DNA of 64,000 nt, taken from positions 123,991 to 187,990 of the forward strand of contig JARGSG010000109.1 in NCBI GenBank assembly GCA_030374805.1, read 5' to 3'. Source of the DNA: Gracilaria gracilis. Its lineage: Eukaryota > Rhodophyta > Florideophyceae > Gracilariales > Gracilariaceae. Made by a program: the position numbers and the translations under genes. This document shows positions 31,328 to 41,842 of the stretch, in pieces. Position 1 is the stretch's first letter. Each line of letters opens with the position of its first letter. The notes beneath the pieces were generated by a model. It was not told the DNA's origin and did not search any database. It was given only the letters and a program-made list of their open reading frames with translations.

Positions 31328-33590
31328 ATGAGTTCTCAAGATCGGACCTTCAGAAATGAATCTAAGAACGCAGCTAAAGCAACATTCACATGCGAAGATG
31401 TACATTGTCGGAGAGTCTTTCACGACAAAGTTTCCTACGGAAATCATATTCAGCGAAGGCATAGAGAAATAATTGAGACATCTTCAACAGCAAAGTTAGA
31501 AAGCATTCGGGCAAAAGAATGTCAGAATCCTAGCGAACACAACACCAACCAGAGCACTGGAGATGTGGATTATGTGGAAGCGTTTGTTGAGAGCCCACAA
31601 GAAGCGATTGACACTCAGGCAATATCTGCGTTTGAATCATATGATGATCAAGATAACCCAGATCTTTGCTCCGGTTCGAATACGCAAACTGCTTCAGTAG
31701 CAAGTGCTTCAAGTGATGAACGTGTTCAAACGATTACTGATAACATAATGCTTCTAAATGAAAGCGATCAGACGTACCCAGAGTTCGAAATCCGTCCTGC
31801 AAAATACCAGAGGTGGGAGTATTGCGGCTGACATTATGAAGTTCTAGCTCGAATTTCATGACACGTCAGAAACATTGTACTCAGGAAAATATAACCTTTG
31901 ACCACCTTCAAATGAGCTCACGAAAGAGTCTCAGAGAGTGCTGAACTATTGCTCGACGAAATACATGAATCTTCAAAAGAGTAGAGATCTCTTCCATTTG
32001 TTTCATGACCTTGGAAATTTAGAAGAACATAGCCATCTCAGAAACTTCACATCTGACTTTATAGAGGAGAATGCGTTCGCGTCGTACCTGCGAAAGGCCG
32101 GGAGAGAGGTGGTGCACAATAAAGGATGGAGGACAGCCAAAATACACTCACGCTTCGGAGACAATACGACAGGAGTGTTTCGAAGTGTCTTTTCCCTCAT
32201 GATAGAGTTGATAAACCGACAAGGTGGAACACTAAGTATCATCGGGTATAAAGAATCAAAGTTGAACGGAGTGCGAATCTACTCATCGCCTTGTAATTCT
32301 GAGGCATTGCAACAGTACGAACGCTCTCTTCAGCGGCGAGGTAAAGTGGTTCTCTTCGATTTATACAGTGATGGTTTATGCCTGAGTGGTTCCGGATCAC
32401 AGTCTGCAAACCTCATGAGGGTTAGGTTTCCCAATATTCGTAGTGTATCAGAAGAATGGCATGAGGTTGGAATAGTTCCAATAGTGGGCACACACAATGT
32501 AACCGCCTCCGACGCGGCCGTCAGAGAAGAGAAACATGCACTTTGGCACAGATTTACCTTCCTTGCCTTGAAGGAAATGGTAAACAAATCTCATCTTGGG
32601 TTCGATATCGACGGTGTGACTGTGTTCCCCAGACTTTGTATGGTGGTCGCAGATCAAGTGCAGGAAAGACCATGTTGCGGTCGTAATGGCCATGGCAGCT
32701 ACTTCGATTGTACCCATTGTCTCATGCCCACAAGGGAACCGAGGAGAAAGACCAGGTTTTGTGAATCACATGAGGCTGGAAGCAATTACTTCGGAGCAGA
32801 CTCACAATCTCAAGCCAAACTTTCTACTGAGAGTAGATCCGACTATGAGAGGAGCATCCAGTTATCTGTTTCTCCAACTTTCCACCGAATCAAGAAAATA
32901 CAGCTGACAAAACGCTCTTTCAAGCGCAGAGATGTGTTCGACACTGTGAGAAGGCAGCTGATTATCACTGCACATCGGCTGCACAAAACTCGATCCTCCA
33001 TGAACAATAGAGGAGTTCCCAATCGAGCGGAATTGAAAGAAGCCGAGAGATACCTTGAAAGCGTCAGTGCTTCCAAATTCCCACCAGTTCTTGCCGCCTT
33101 TGCAGGAGCCGGACCGTTTCCATTTCGACTGCATAGCTCTGTTTCTTTCGACAGGCTCCATGCTGGGGATCACGGCGTAGTCAGAATGCTCACTGATGAT
33201 GCCTACAGAATATTTGAAACCGGGCCACAGTACTATGGATATTCGAAGACGAAGATTGTTGCGATTGCGAACGGAAGAACTCAGGATGTGCCACGGAGTG
33301 CTTCAGTTCGTAGAATCATGGCTTTCAGAAAGAATGCAAATGAAACACAAGCTGGAATTACGGGCAAAATGAGGAGGGACCTTCTTTATTTTCTCTGGAG
33401 TTCAGTTCTGAGAATCTCTAAAAGAGTTAACCCCGACGACGACAAATTTGTCCAAGTCTTGCTTAAAGCCGATCTTTTCCAGCGTAAGCTTATTGGAATC
33501 AACATGCCCCCGGAATCAGCAAAGAGTATTAGAGCGAATGCATGTGAGGCGTTGGAGGACAAAGCAGTTAGACTTGTCCTACTCAGCTGA
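31328..33590 (+). CDS. CACTA/Plavaka-like transposase with N-terminal C2H2 finger
   Basis: Two open blocks. The first, 31328-31831, starts at ATG and has one C2H2 finger near its start (FTCEDVHCRRVFHDK...HIQRRH), then an acidic serine-rich segment. The second, about 31914-33590, has 550+ codons. It carries LFDLYSDGLCLSG (candidate first Asp, near residue 140 of the block), MVVADQVQERPCCG followed by a CTHC pair (about 236), and SFDRLHAGDHGVVRM (about 405), the spacing and motifs of CACTA-superfamily/Plavaka transposases. The blocks are separated by about 80 bp with stops, either a short intron or a decayed junction. The C-terminal ~25 codons and the downstream sequence are repeated at 34.3 kb. 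The precise superfamily is uncertain. Confidence 0.55.
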
Positions 33591-33689
33591 GCGTTTATAT
33601 AGAGTGTAGAGAGCACAGAGTGCTCTCGTAATCATTAAATTCAAAGGTTAGATTAAACGGGTGCCACCTAATATAACCCATCACTGATA
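33529..33689 (+). repeat. 161-bp direct repeat, copy 1 (3' end of the transposase)
   Basis: Covers the last ~20 codons of the transposase and 99 bp downstream, ending CACTGATA. It contains a 7-bp stem, AGAGCAC-AGA-GTGCTCT. Copy 2 lies 777 bp further on. Confidence 0.9.
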
Positions 33690-34305
33690 TCCCCCCATGA
33701 ACGATAGCAAGTCAACTTTCTATGTTCTTTGCATGGTAGACGTTCGGAATGACATAAAATAGTGATGATAAAGTAGTTGGGCAGAATTGTGAAGAGAAAC
33801 AAAAATGTTCGTCAGTAAAAAAATTCGAATATTAGCCAAGACCTGCCGATATGTGCAGCACTTCAGCCTGAGTTAAAACGAAATCAGACGAATGGTGTTT
33901 GTCCGTCGAATAAATAAGGATTGACTTAGTCCCGGACTCAAAAGAAAATAGTTTGAATATAAACACCGGTCTCCCCGGCTGAACTTAAGTATCCTTAACC
34001 TTTGCCAGATCAATGGCGGCTTCAGTACGGAACAAACTCTTACGGTCGTTCCTATAGGTCCGCATTTTTTGCGGCCATAATTGGCGAACAGTATCTCCGG
34101 TAATTTTCTCGGTAGCTTGTCGTTCGTCAACACGAAACCAAATCCTGTATTATCTTCTTCAGCCTCCGGCGTCATGTTCTGTTTAAATAATTAGAAAAAT
34201 GCGCAAAGAAGAAAGATTTGGTATATAAGGTGTCCTGTTCACTGACTAGAACACAAAGAAAGCATTGCAGTTGCGAGGACAGCGTGCCCTCAGGCCCATA
34301 ACCTG
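33690..34305. other. Segment between the two 161-bp repeats
   Basis: 616 bp. The only frame of interest is 34175-33873 (-), 100 codons with plausible composition (LPRKLPEILFANYGRKKCGP), not recognised. It may be the remnant of an element body. Confidence 0.3.
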
Positions 34306-34466
34306 TTAGAGCGAATGCAAGTGAGGCGTTGAAGAACCAAGCAGTTAGACTGGTCCTCTTCAGCTGAGCGTTTATATAGAGTGTAGAGAGCACAGAGTGC
34401 TCTCGTAATCACTAAATTCAAAGGTTAGATTAAACGGGTGCCACCTAATATAACCCATCACTGATA
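34306..34466 (+). repeat. 161-bp direct repeat, copy 2
   Basis: The same 161 bp, with about 12 differences, most of them in the coding part. The reading frame of the transposase C-terminus is kept (VRANASEAL...VLFS then TGA), so this is the tail of a second, 5'-truncated copy rather than random similarity. Confidence 0.9.
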
Positions 34467-34851
34467 AAGAGAACTATGAACGAAATCCAAGACATAGTGG
34501 ATCTGGGGTTTGAAGTTGGGGAGGATGTTGTGTCGCTTTTGAATTGCTCGGTAAACACAAAAGCTCATCGAATTATTCGGCACGTCTTTGACCATCTTGT
34601 TGACTACGGCTGCATTAGAAAAGGGTGAACAGATACAAACGAGACGCAACACAAGATCACAAAAAGAGGATATAGGGCAACCAACAAACACCTCGGTCAT
34701 CTTGCAAAACAACTGTTATCCTCCAGAGCAAGTCTTGAGTGCAAAGGACTAAGAAAGGACAAAGGAGATTCCAGAGCGATGCAGGGCAATGGGGAGATAA
34801 TATCTCGTCTCCTGTTGACAAGACATATTTCAATCGCTTCAAACGGAGCTT

Positions 34852-35526
34852 TTGCTAATCATCATGAAAACGAAAGCAGCTCACTTACTGAAAGAGTTGC
34901 ATCCGATGATTGCTCTCTTCTTCGCCACATTGGAGGCATTGTCAATGCGTCAAAGACGTTGGAGGAAATGGATGCAGATATTGAATCCCAAAAACACCCA
35001 ACGACAAAGCGAGCTAGATGGATTCGTTTTCCATCCGTCAAGATTCGGCGCCAGATTTTCGTGGTGCACTAACGAAGCCATTCACCAAACGATCCGAGTC
35101 ATACAAGAGTCGGGAGCAAATATTAGGAGAGACGCTATCGAATATGAAGTCAGTGGGTCTGTGCATCTTGGTTTCGTCCAATCCATTTATCACCCTCATC
35201 GTAGAAGAACAGAATGCGTGGTATTAGTGAGACGCCTAAAAACCGCCCAACCTCAGTCAGGAAACTTGAACGTTGTGGCGAAATTCGGGAACCAACGATA
35301 TCTGTATTCTCAAACCGACAGAGATGTTAAAATCGATTTTGTATTCGCTCGTAACATTCGCAGGACTGCGATGTTGATTCCGGACCCTTGGCAATGCTCT
35401 ACACGATTTAGTGCCGAGTACCGTGCTTCAAGGCTTCCAGAAAATGTGGGAAGTAGAAAAGTGACCGCGTTCTTTGAAGTAGCTGGGTACCAATTCACAT
35501 CCTTTCCAGAGCAACCTGCGATGTGA
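34852..35526 (+). CDS. Transposon-derived hypothetical protein
   Basis: An open frame of 224 codons, not recognised. The part from about residue 85 (YEVSGSVHLGFVQSIYHPH, later MLIPDPWQCSTRF) resembles the small beta-rich domain found at the C-terminus of some CACTA-type transposon proteins. The first ~60 codons compete with another frame (34779-35072) of similar quality, so the N-terminus is uncertain and a frameshift is possible. It lies downstream of the Plavaka-like remnants and probably belongs to them. Confidence 0.35.
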   Translation: MLIIMKTKAAHLLKELHPMIALFFATLEALSMRQRRWRKWMQILNPKNTQRQSELDGFVFHPSRFGARFSWCTNEAIHQTIRVIQESGANIRRDAIEYEVSGSVHLGFVQSIYHPHRRRTECVVLVRRLKTAQPQSGNLNVVAKFGNQRYLYSQTDRDVKIDFVFARNIRRTAMLIPDPWQCSTRFSAEYRASRLPENVGSRKVTAFFEVAGYQFTSFPEQPAM

Positions 35527-36909
35527 CGAGGAAAATTGGCCTGCTTGTTTTCCTATGTTATGACTGTTCCATATTGATACAGAACGTCCTTGGCATATCC
35601 GAAAGCCTCCATGCAGCATTGGTCGCCCGCACTTCGAACCTCGCCTCTATAGCTCCATTTAATTGGCGATGTTAGCGTTACCTTCACTTAGTGAACCTCC
35701 TCACGTTCAGCCTAATACACAGGTTCGACAACAATACAGCCATTAGCGCACTAAGTGTAAAAGAACGAGTACCAGCCTCCTGGTTGCAATCGATGGATAT
35801 ATGTGTCTCGCAAACGTCTTGATCTACCTTTTCAAACACAGCGCAGATGCATACAAGAACCACAGACGTCCTCAGCAGATGCTCATCGGTCTGCGTATCT
35901 GAGATACTGCCCGGGTATCTAATCGGATGTGCAAACTCTAGACGACGTAAATATGGGGCTTGTGATGTTATCCGGACCATTCCGCGCATGCAGTGTAACC
36001 GCCCTTACCGGAACAGACCGATTTACTTCATTATGACAAATCCAAAAATCTGTGTATGTCTCACAAAAGGGAGAACGCCAATCCTCCGCTCTCTTTCCCG
36101 CTATGGCTTTGAAAGCGCGTGTCATATATTCGCATTCATTTAGAACAGACAAGGAAACACGTAAAGCTTGGCACAGTGCACTAGTGTAGTGTTGTGTTTC
36201 AATCCGAAACCATAGTTTGAAGGAGACTTATTCCTTCCCCGACGTTACGTGTTGGCTCACGAAGTTCACGCTGCAGCTGAATGGTTACAACGTTTATTGT
36301 GCGACGTTGGAAAGTCGACCATAAAATTCCTGCCGTCGTAGGCCGCGTTTGAGGGGGCACCGAAGGCCCCAAGGTGGCGGGGAACACAACTTCCACGTCG
36401 ATAAGAGCGTGCGCCGAAGCCCAAAAGGAGCTTGGATCGTGCTGCGTTTATGAGTTGGGAAATGCTAATCTCGGTTTGGATCCTGTCACAAATTGTGACA
36501 TGACCCAAATTTTCTTGGCAGATGGCCTGGGTGGCCTGCACGACATGAGAAGAGTTGTTTTATACGAAATTTGCTGTCTATTGACACGTATCCCAACGAA
36601 TGTAACCATACACAAGTCTTACAATTGTACCACGTAGCTTCTTTGCTACATCAGGTAGCATGAGTCCCACAAATGTACCAGAACAGTTTTTGGTGATGAT
36701 AGTATGACGATTGCTGCGGATTTCTGGTAGGGACGCTACCCCTGCTGCTCCCGACTTTTGTCTGCAGGGAGCTGAGGGAACATATTGTAAGAGAGGTATT
36801 GCTGTTTTTGTAAACAGTTATCGTTTTTTTGTTCGTTAGAGGAAAAAGCATGCCATTCTTCAAAACACAAACGTTACAAGTCCAACGAGATACAACTTTG
36901 GAGTATAAT
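35527..36909. other. 1.4-kb AT-richer spacer
   Basis: No supported gene. Open frames are short, mutually overlapping and without motifs. Confidence 0.45.
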
Positions 36910-37900
36910 TTATTGCAGAATCGTCCAATTCAAAAGCTGGTGTACTTGAGCACGAACAATACTCGTTGTTTCAGCATAGCAGTCATCAGGGGCCCTTAAA
37001 TCAAGTTGAAATACGCTAGAACCATCAAGAAAGTCTAGCAATTCCTGACGCGGAATATGCGTTTCCACACCAGTGGGAAGAGAAACTTTGCAAACTGAAT
37101 AAACCGGACTCAAAATGGAGTTTCTCAAACACTTGAGACTTCTTTCGAAGCCCGCAATCATCGGATGATATGGAAGCATAGCATCAAATTGCTTGTTGAC
37201 CACTTTCCGTGAAGCAGGCTCATGTCAGTCAATGGCTTCGGCCCTTCCACAGAGAGGCTGCGAACAGTTCCTTCATCAACTACCTTTGCAACAATATTCT
37301 TTTCTTGCACGCTGGAAGGAAACAAAAGAGCAACGGTGATATACTGCACCGTAGTTTCCGAATCTTCCCATTGTCAAGTGAGAAAAATTGGAACAAACTC
37401 CTTAACAGAACTATCTGAATCGTCATTGACTGCTTCCATCTCATTATGCGCTGCTCGGTCATCCGCACTACTACGATTTGGACGTACAACATCTTTCTCA
37501 TCCTCGGCAGTTCTTTGAATCAATTGTGATGAAGAAGGAGCTATGCAAAATATGATGAGTTAGAGAAAAATAATCTAAGCAAAGTGTGATGTACGAACTT
37601 ACGAAGCATGCTGACAATCTCATTACGAATCCTGCCATAGCGTAGCCGAAAGGCTGATAGTTTGAACGGTTTAAAAACAGAGTCCATACCATGAACTTCA
37701 CTAGCGCTCTCGTCTCTGGTAATTTCATCGTTTCGAAACATTTGTCAAAGACGTTTCACCGCTTCGGATCCCTCTGTAAGACGAACCGTGTTCCGCTTTG
37801 GAGCCATAGTAAAGTGTGCAGCTGTGACGGAGCAGAGCTGAGTTGGTGCCGGTGCAGAATTGAGCGTCGGTTGAATTTCAGTGCTGCGCTCGTGTCGAAT
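36910..37900 (-). pseudogene. Decayed minus-strand gene, possibly the second ORF of a PIF/Harbinger element
   Basis: Coding-like blocks run in the minus direction: about 37750-37600 (SVFKPFKLSAFRLRYGRIRNE), about 37545-37150 (acidic, SSSQLIQRTAEDEKD..., then VALLFPSSVQEKNIVAKVVDEG) and 37203-36910 (SPVYSVCKVSLPTGVETHIP). A TGA at 37374-37376 and a frame change near 37190 break it. PIF/Harbinger elements encode a second, often Myb-like protein beside the DDE transposase. This gene lies head-to-head with a DDE_Tnp_4 relic 1 kb away, which is the only reason for the suggestion. Confidence 0.35.
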
Positions 37901-38886
37901 GTCGCTTAAATCTGCCAAAGTGCTACACGGTTACATTGTGACTCGAGTTTTGTTACACCATTTTCATTCACTTGTTTACGAATACAAAGGTGCCTATGCG
38001 CAACTGCTGCAAATTTATATGTGTGAATATACGTGTCTCGCAATCTTGTATCTTGCTGCTCCTAGTTGTTTGTAATTTGGGGAGCAGACATAGAACGCTA
38101 AAAGGTTGTATCTCTTTTTGGCATCAAGGGGGTACTTTGTGCTTGACTAGGACGATCTTACGAAGCTCTGACGTACGCCTGCAAACTTATTGCACTTAAC
38201 ATCATGAAGAAATCATCACTACTATACATGTTTCCCGCAGATGTGTCTGATGGGTTTTTTTGTGAGAGCTGTACCTTGATTCAAACATTTACTATACTTA
38301 TATGGAATTGATCTCAGTATTCTACGCAGAACACTACTCATGGTATCATAAAATCAAAGATAGAAGTTGAGCCAACCGATAGTATCTGTCAGTTTAACAA
38401 TGATGCATTCAGTGATGAGTAGAATTTTCATCAATGTTTGCCTCCTAATATTTTTGCCGTTTGTGTATCAGGTGCGATATGGTTTTTTGTAAATACCAGA
38501 ATATGGCTCGGCATGTCTAAGATTGACTGCATTCGACTTATGGAGGTCACGTTCTGGAGAACCAGGCCGTTAAATGTGATACTCATTTCATCTAACACCA
38601 TTACATGTTGACCTCTTTCGATGATAATGTAAAAAGTGTACTTACGTTCTGTACGCGTCTCTATTAATACAGACACCTGTTTCGGAATGGCCACAAAGGT
38701 TTGAATGTGAACAAATTGAGATCCCTCAAGATGTGTAGGTCCGGTATGTGTTCTGGATAGACCCTATTTCGTGCAGCATGACAAACAAATCTGAAATACG
38801 ACATGTTAGACAATTCAGAATAGCCCTAAACGAACAGTAACAAGCACAACCCTTGTGTACGTTTTGTTGTATCTCTGCAGACACCT
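37901..38886. other. 1-kb AT-rich spacer between the two divergent Harbinger-type relics
   Basis: No gene seen. If the two flanking relics belong to one element this would be its internal promoter region. Confidence 0.35.
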
Positions 38887-39860
38887 TTGATTAGGGTTTA
38901 TCATTACCTTAAAGGTCGTGCAGAGATTGCTCCGAAGACCTGTCTGGCTCAATCTCTAGCCATGGACCGTCTTCGTGCGACCGCTCTCACATTTCGAACA
39001 GCGTTCTCGAAGTTTCCCACCAACCGTCAAATTTATAACAGTCGCAATTTGAGCCATCGATTTATATCTTTATTTGGTGTCAACTATATTGTTTGTTCTA
39101 AACTTTGGAATTGCTTACGTTCGCGGTTACCGTTCGGGTGTTCTCCAAAACATTTGCTCTGGGCCCTTTTATTTCTAAAACAGTATAACACTGAATCTGT
39201 TAACAATATCATCACTAATGCAGATTAGAAGACTTTTAAGAAATGGAGCTGGTTTTTTGTAAAACTTCTGTCTTCGTTAAAAATTGTAAATGAATCATAA
39301 ACATTTATCCAAAACACAAGGAACTAACAATTTCATTGCAGATTAAATTGAACGGTCGTTTTCTATCTCCAAAGTTTCAAAATTGTTATATTTCTATTGA
39401 TGGAACCGACTGTCCAATTAACGAGCCTTCTCAGTTTTCTGCGGAGTGGTATTCTCACAAACTACATGGTCCAGGGTTGCGCTCTGAGGTCGGTCTGCGA
39501 ATTGATACAGGTCAAACTGTATAGATTTATGGCGGCTTTGCGTGCGGATCGAAACTGGATGTTGAAATATTTCGTCGAAAATTGAAGGGCAAACTTGGAG
39601 TTAATGAATTTGTCCTAACGGGTAATGGATACAATGATGGAAAGTGTTTGCAAGGTTTTAATGTTGCAAATCAATTCCGAAAGTATAATTGCCGTTTTCG
39701 TGCCTGACATGAAGCTGTGAATCGGCTTTTGAAGAAGTTTAATGATTTATGTCAAAAGTACCGTCATCATTTATCTACTCATTCCATCTGTTTTTGGCGG
39801 TGTATAATATTGGTAAACTCTCGCTTGAAAATGGTACAAATCTCTTTTCGGTACAGTGAC
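38887..39860 (+). pseudogene. PIF/Harbinger DDE transposase relic
   Basis: DDE superfamily-4 nuclease (DDE_Tnp_4). An N-terminal helical block ends PKHLLWALLFLKQYNTES. After a spliceable 56-nt intron (39286-39341; GTAAAT start, CTAAC branch-point-like box, TTGCAG end) comes CYISIDGTDCPINEPSQF with the first catalytic Asp, then WYSHKLHGPGLRSEVGL, IYGGFACGSKLDVEIF and GNGYND (second Asp position shifted to Asn/Asp). It ends near HEAVNRLLKKFNDLC. Three nonsense codons break the frame: TAG 39226, TAG 39522 (a Trp position) and TGA near 39706 (where Arg-His would be expected). It is non-functional. Confidence 0.8.
39286..39341 (+). other. 56-nt intron in the Harbinger relic
   Basis: GTAAAT at the 5' end, GAACTAACAA with a consensus branch point about 20 nt from the 3' end, and TTGCAG at the 3' end. 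Removing it joins LSSLKIV to IKLNGRFLSP, which fits the transposase continuity. Confidence 0.65.
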
Positions 39861-39897
39861 ATATAGTTTGGTACGCAACAAATTCTTTAAAGTTACA

Positions 39898-40720
39898 AAA
39901 AAGACTTTAACCTTCCTAAAATGTTCATCACGACCAGTAGCCGTGGCCCCAAAATAGGCCACACAGCTGTACAACAATATGCATCGGCGAACCCACACAC
40001 ATGCCCATCCTGGCGCGCGGTGCCGGGCTGGCGCGCGGTGGCAGCAACACCTAAGCGCCGGCGCCGGCGTCGGCGCGCCGGCGGTCACGTCTCATCTCAG
40101 CTCATCCCGCCCACATCCCGCCCTCAGCGCTGCGCCGGCGTCGGCGCGCCGGCGCTCATCTCTCACATCCCGCCCTCAGCACTGCGCCGGCGTCGGCGCG
40201 CCGGCGCTCACCTCTCACATCCCGCCCTCAACGCTGCGCCGGCGTCAGCGCGCCTGCGCTCACCTTCCACCACCTCAACCCGCCCAGGGGGGCTGTGGCC
40301 GCACAGCATTCCGCCCTTAGCGCTGCGCCGACGTTGGCGCACCAAAGCTCATCTTTGACTACCTCATCACAATTACATCCCGTTCACGCTCAGTTTTCAC
40401 CCCACATCACGATTACACCCCACTCACATCCTTTCTCCAGCGCTGTGCCAGCATTGGCGCAGCAACGCTCACACCTCTTACCACCTCATTACGCCCACAC
40501 CCCGCTCACATACTGCAATAGGCGCTGCGTCAAATTTTGCACGCCGGCGCTCACCTCTCTCTCCTGCCCGCCTACACTTCGCATACTTCCCATGTTTAGC
40601 GCTGCGCCGGCGCTCTGCACCATGCACAGCCCCTACAACTTGCTCTCGGCAACCGGCCCTTGGCACTGCGCTGGCGCTTCGCTGTTTTCATCCCCTCAAA
40701 CCCTGTGGCTGCTCTTTTTA
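39898..40720. repeat. Left terminal inverted repeat of the MULE, with 52-bp tandem repeats
   Basis: GC-rich. Near 40117, 40169 and 40221 a 52-bp unit containing CCCGCCCTCAGCGCTGCGCC and the palindromic GGCGCGCC recurs. The long open frames here on the plus strand are products of the skewed composition and not genes. Confidence 0.8.
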
Positions 40721-41842
40721 GCCCGCGCATACACTTCCGTATCCGGCCTTCAACGCTGCGCAGGTAGCTACCTACCTGCACCTCGACAACATCCCTCACT
40801 GGCTCGGCGTCGAATCATCGCACGTTGCACTCAACTCCGTCGACCCTAGGCCCAACTTCTGCCTTCGGCACCGCGCCGGCGCTTTGCTGTGCCTGTTATC
40901 GTCCCTGTTCTGCTTGCACCACTTTCGACACCCTACAAAACGGTATACATCTCCTTGCTCACTTTTTTTACTTCTGACCATACAAACAGCCCTCGATGCT
41001 CGCATTTGCGGTCTAAAGAATGAGCTTTAGCGCAGTGCGCTGACCCATACTAAAGTTTCGAGTATATTCTTGGACCGGTCTATACTTAAGCCTTAGCACG
41101 CGAAGAAGGTTTGTTATTGGTTCGTTGCTGCGCGCCACATACTTACGCCACCTTCATCAACATTTCGAACTCGCACGACGAACCAAGCGCAACCGTTTCT
41201 TATTTCTGGTGGTTAATCGGTTGTGATATCGCCCACAGAAAGCCCTTGCTGCATATGCCGTGTGCACCAGTTTCCTGTTGCAGGGTAAACTGCTCACTAG
41301 GCTTTCGGCACTGCCGGCCATATAACCTGCGGTTCGTCTGGTTTGATAGCCTCCGAGCCCACGAATAGCAATTGGTTTGCTCATTTGGCGTCGGAGCGTC
41401 AATATCTTTAACAACTGCAGCATTGAGACGGACTATTGGGCCATTTACGTCATGCCAGGCTGTTGGTACTACCCATGGCCCCAAAAGTGGCCCGCCTCAA
41501 GAAAGCATCTCTGTACATTGGAAATTCAACTTAAGTGGTGTTGACTAAGTGGTGTATGGTGAACCATTTCATTCGCCCGAGTGGTTGGAACTCTGTGGCT
41601 CGATCCTGGATGGCAGGAGATTGGATATGGTAGGCAGGGAGAAATTCGAACTATTCGTTTTTCTGGGCTAAGCTCAGTAGGTCTGGGTGTCCTCAAACTT
41701 ATGCCAGTCGTTTTTTTGTTGAGAAGAAAGACGAGCTCGAGAACTGTTATCATCGTCATAGGACTGAATCTAATGAGCAACCCGAAGGTTATCTTTCAGG
41801 ATTTGTTTCCTGCGCTGCCCTCTTACGATGAGGTAGTCGGGG

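Noticed and set aside
39921-40849. Long plus-strand frames rich in Pro, His, Arg and Ala
   Set aside because: They lie in the GC-rich inverted repeat of the MULE, are mirrored on the other arm, and are open only because of composition and 52-bp repeats.
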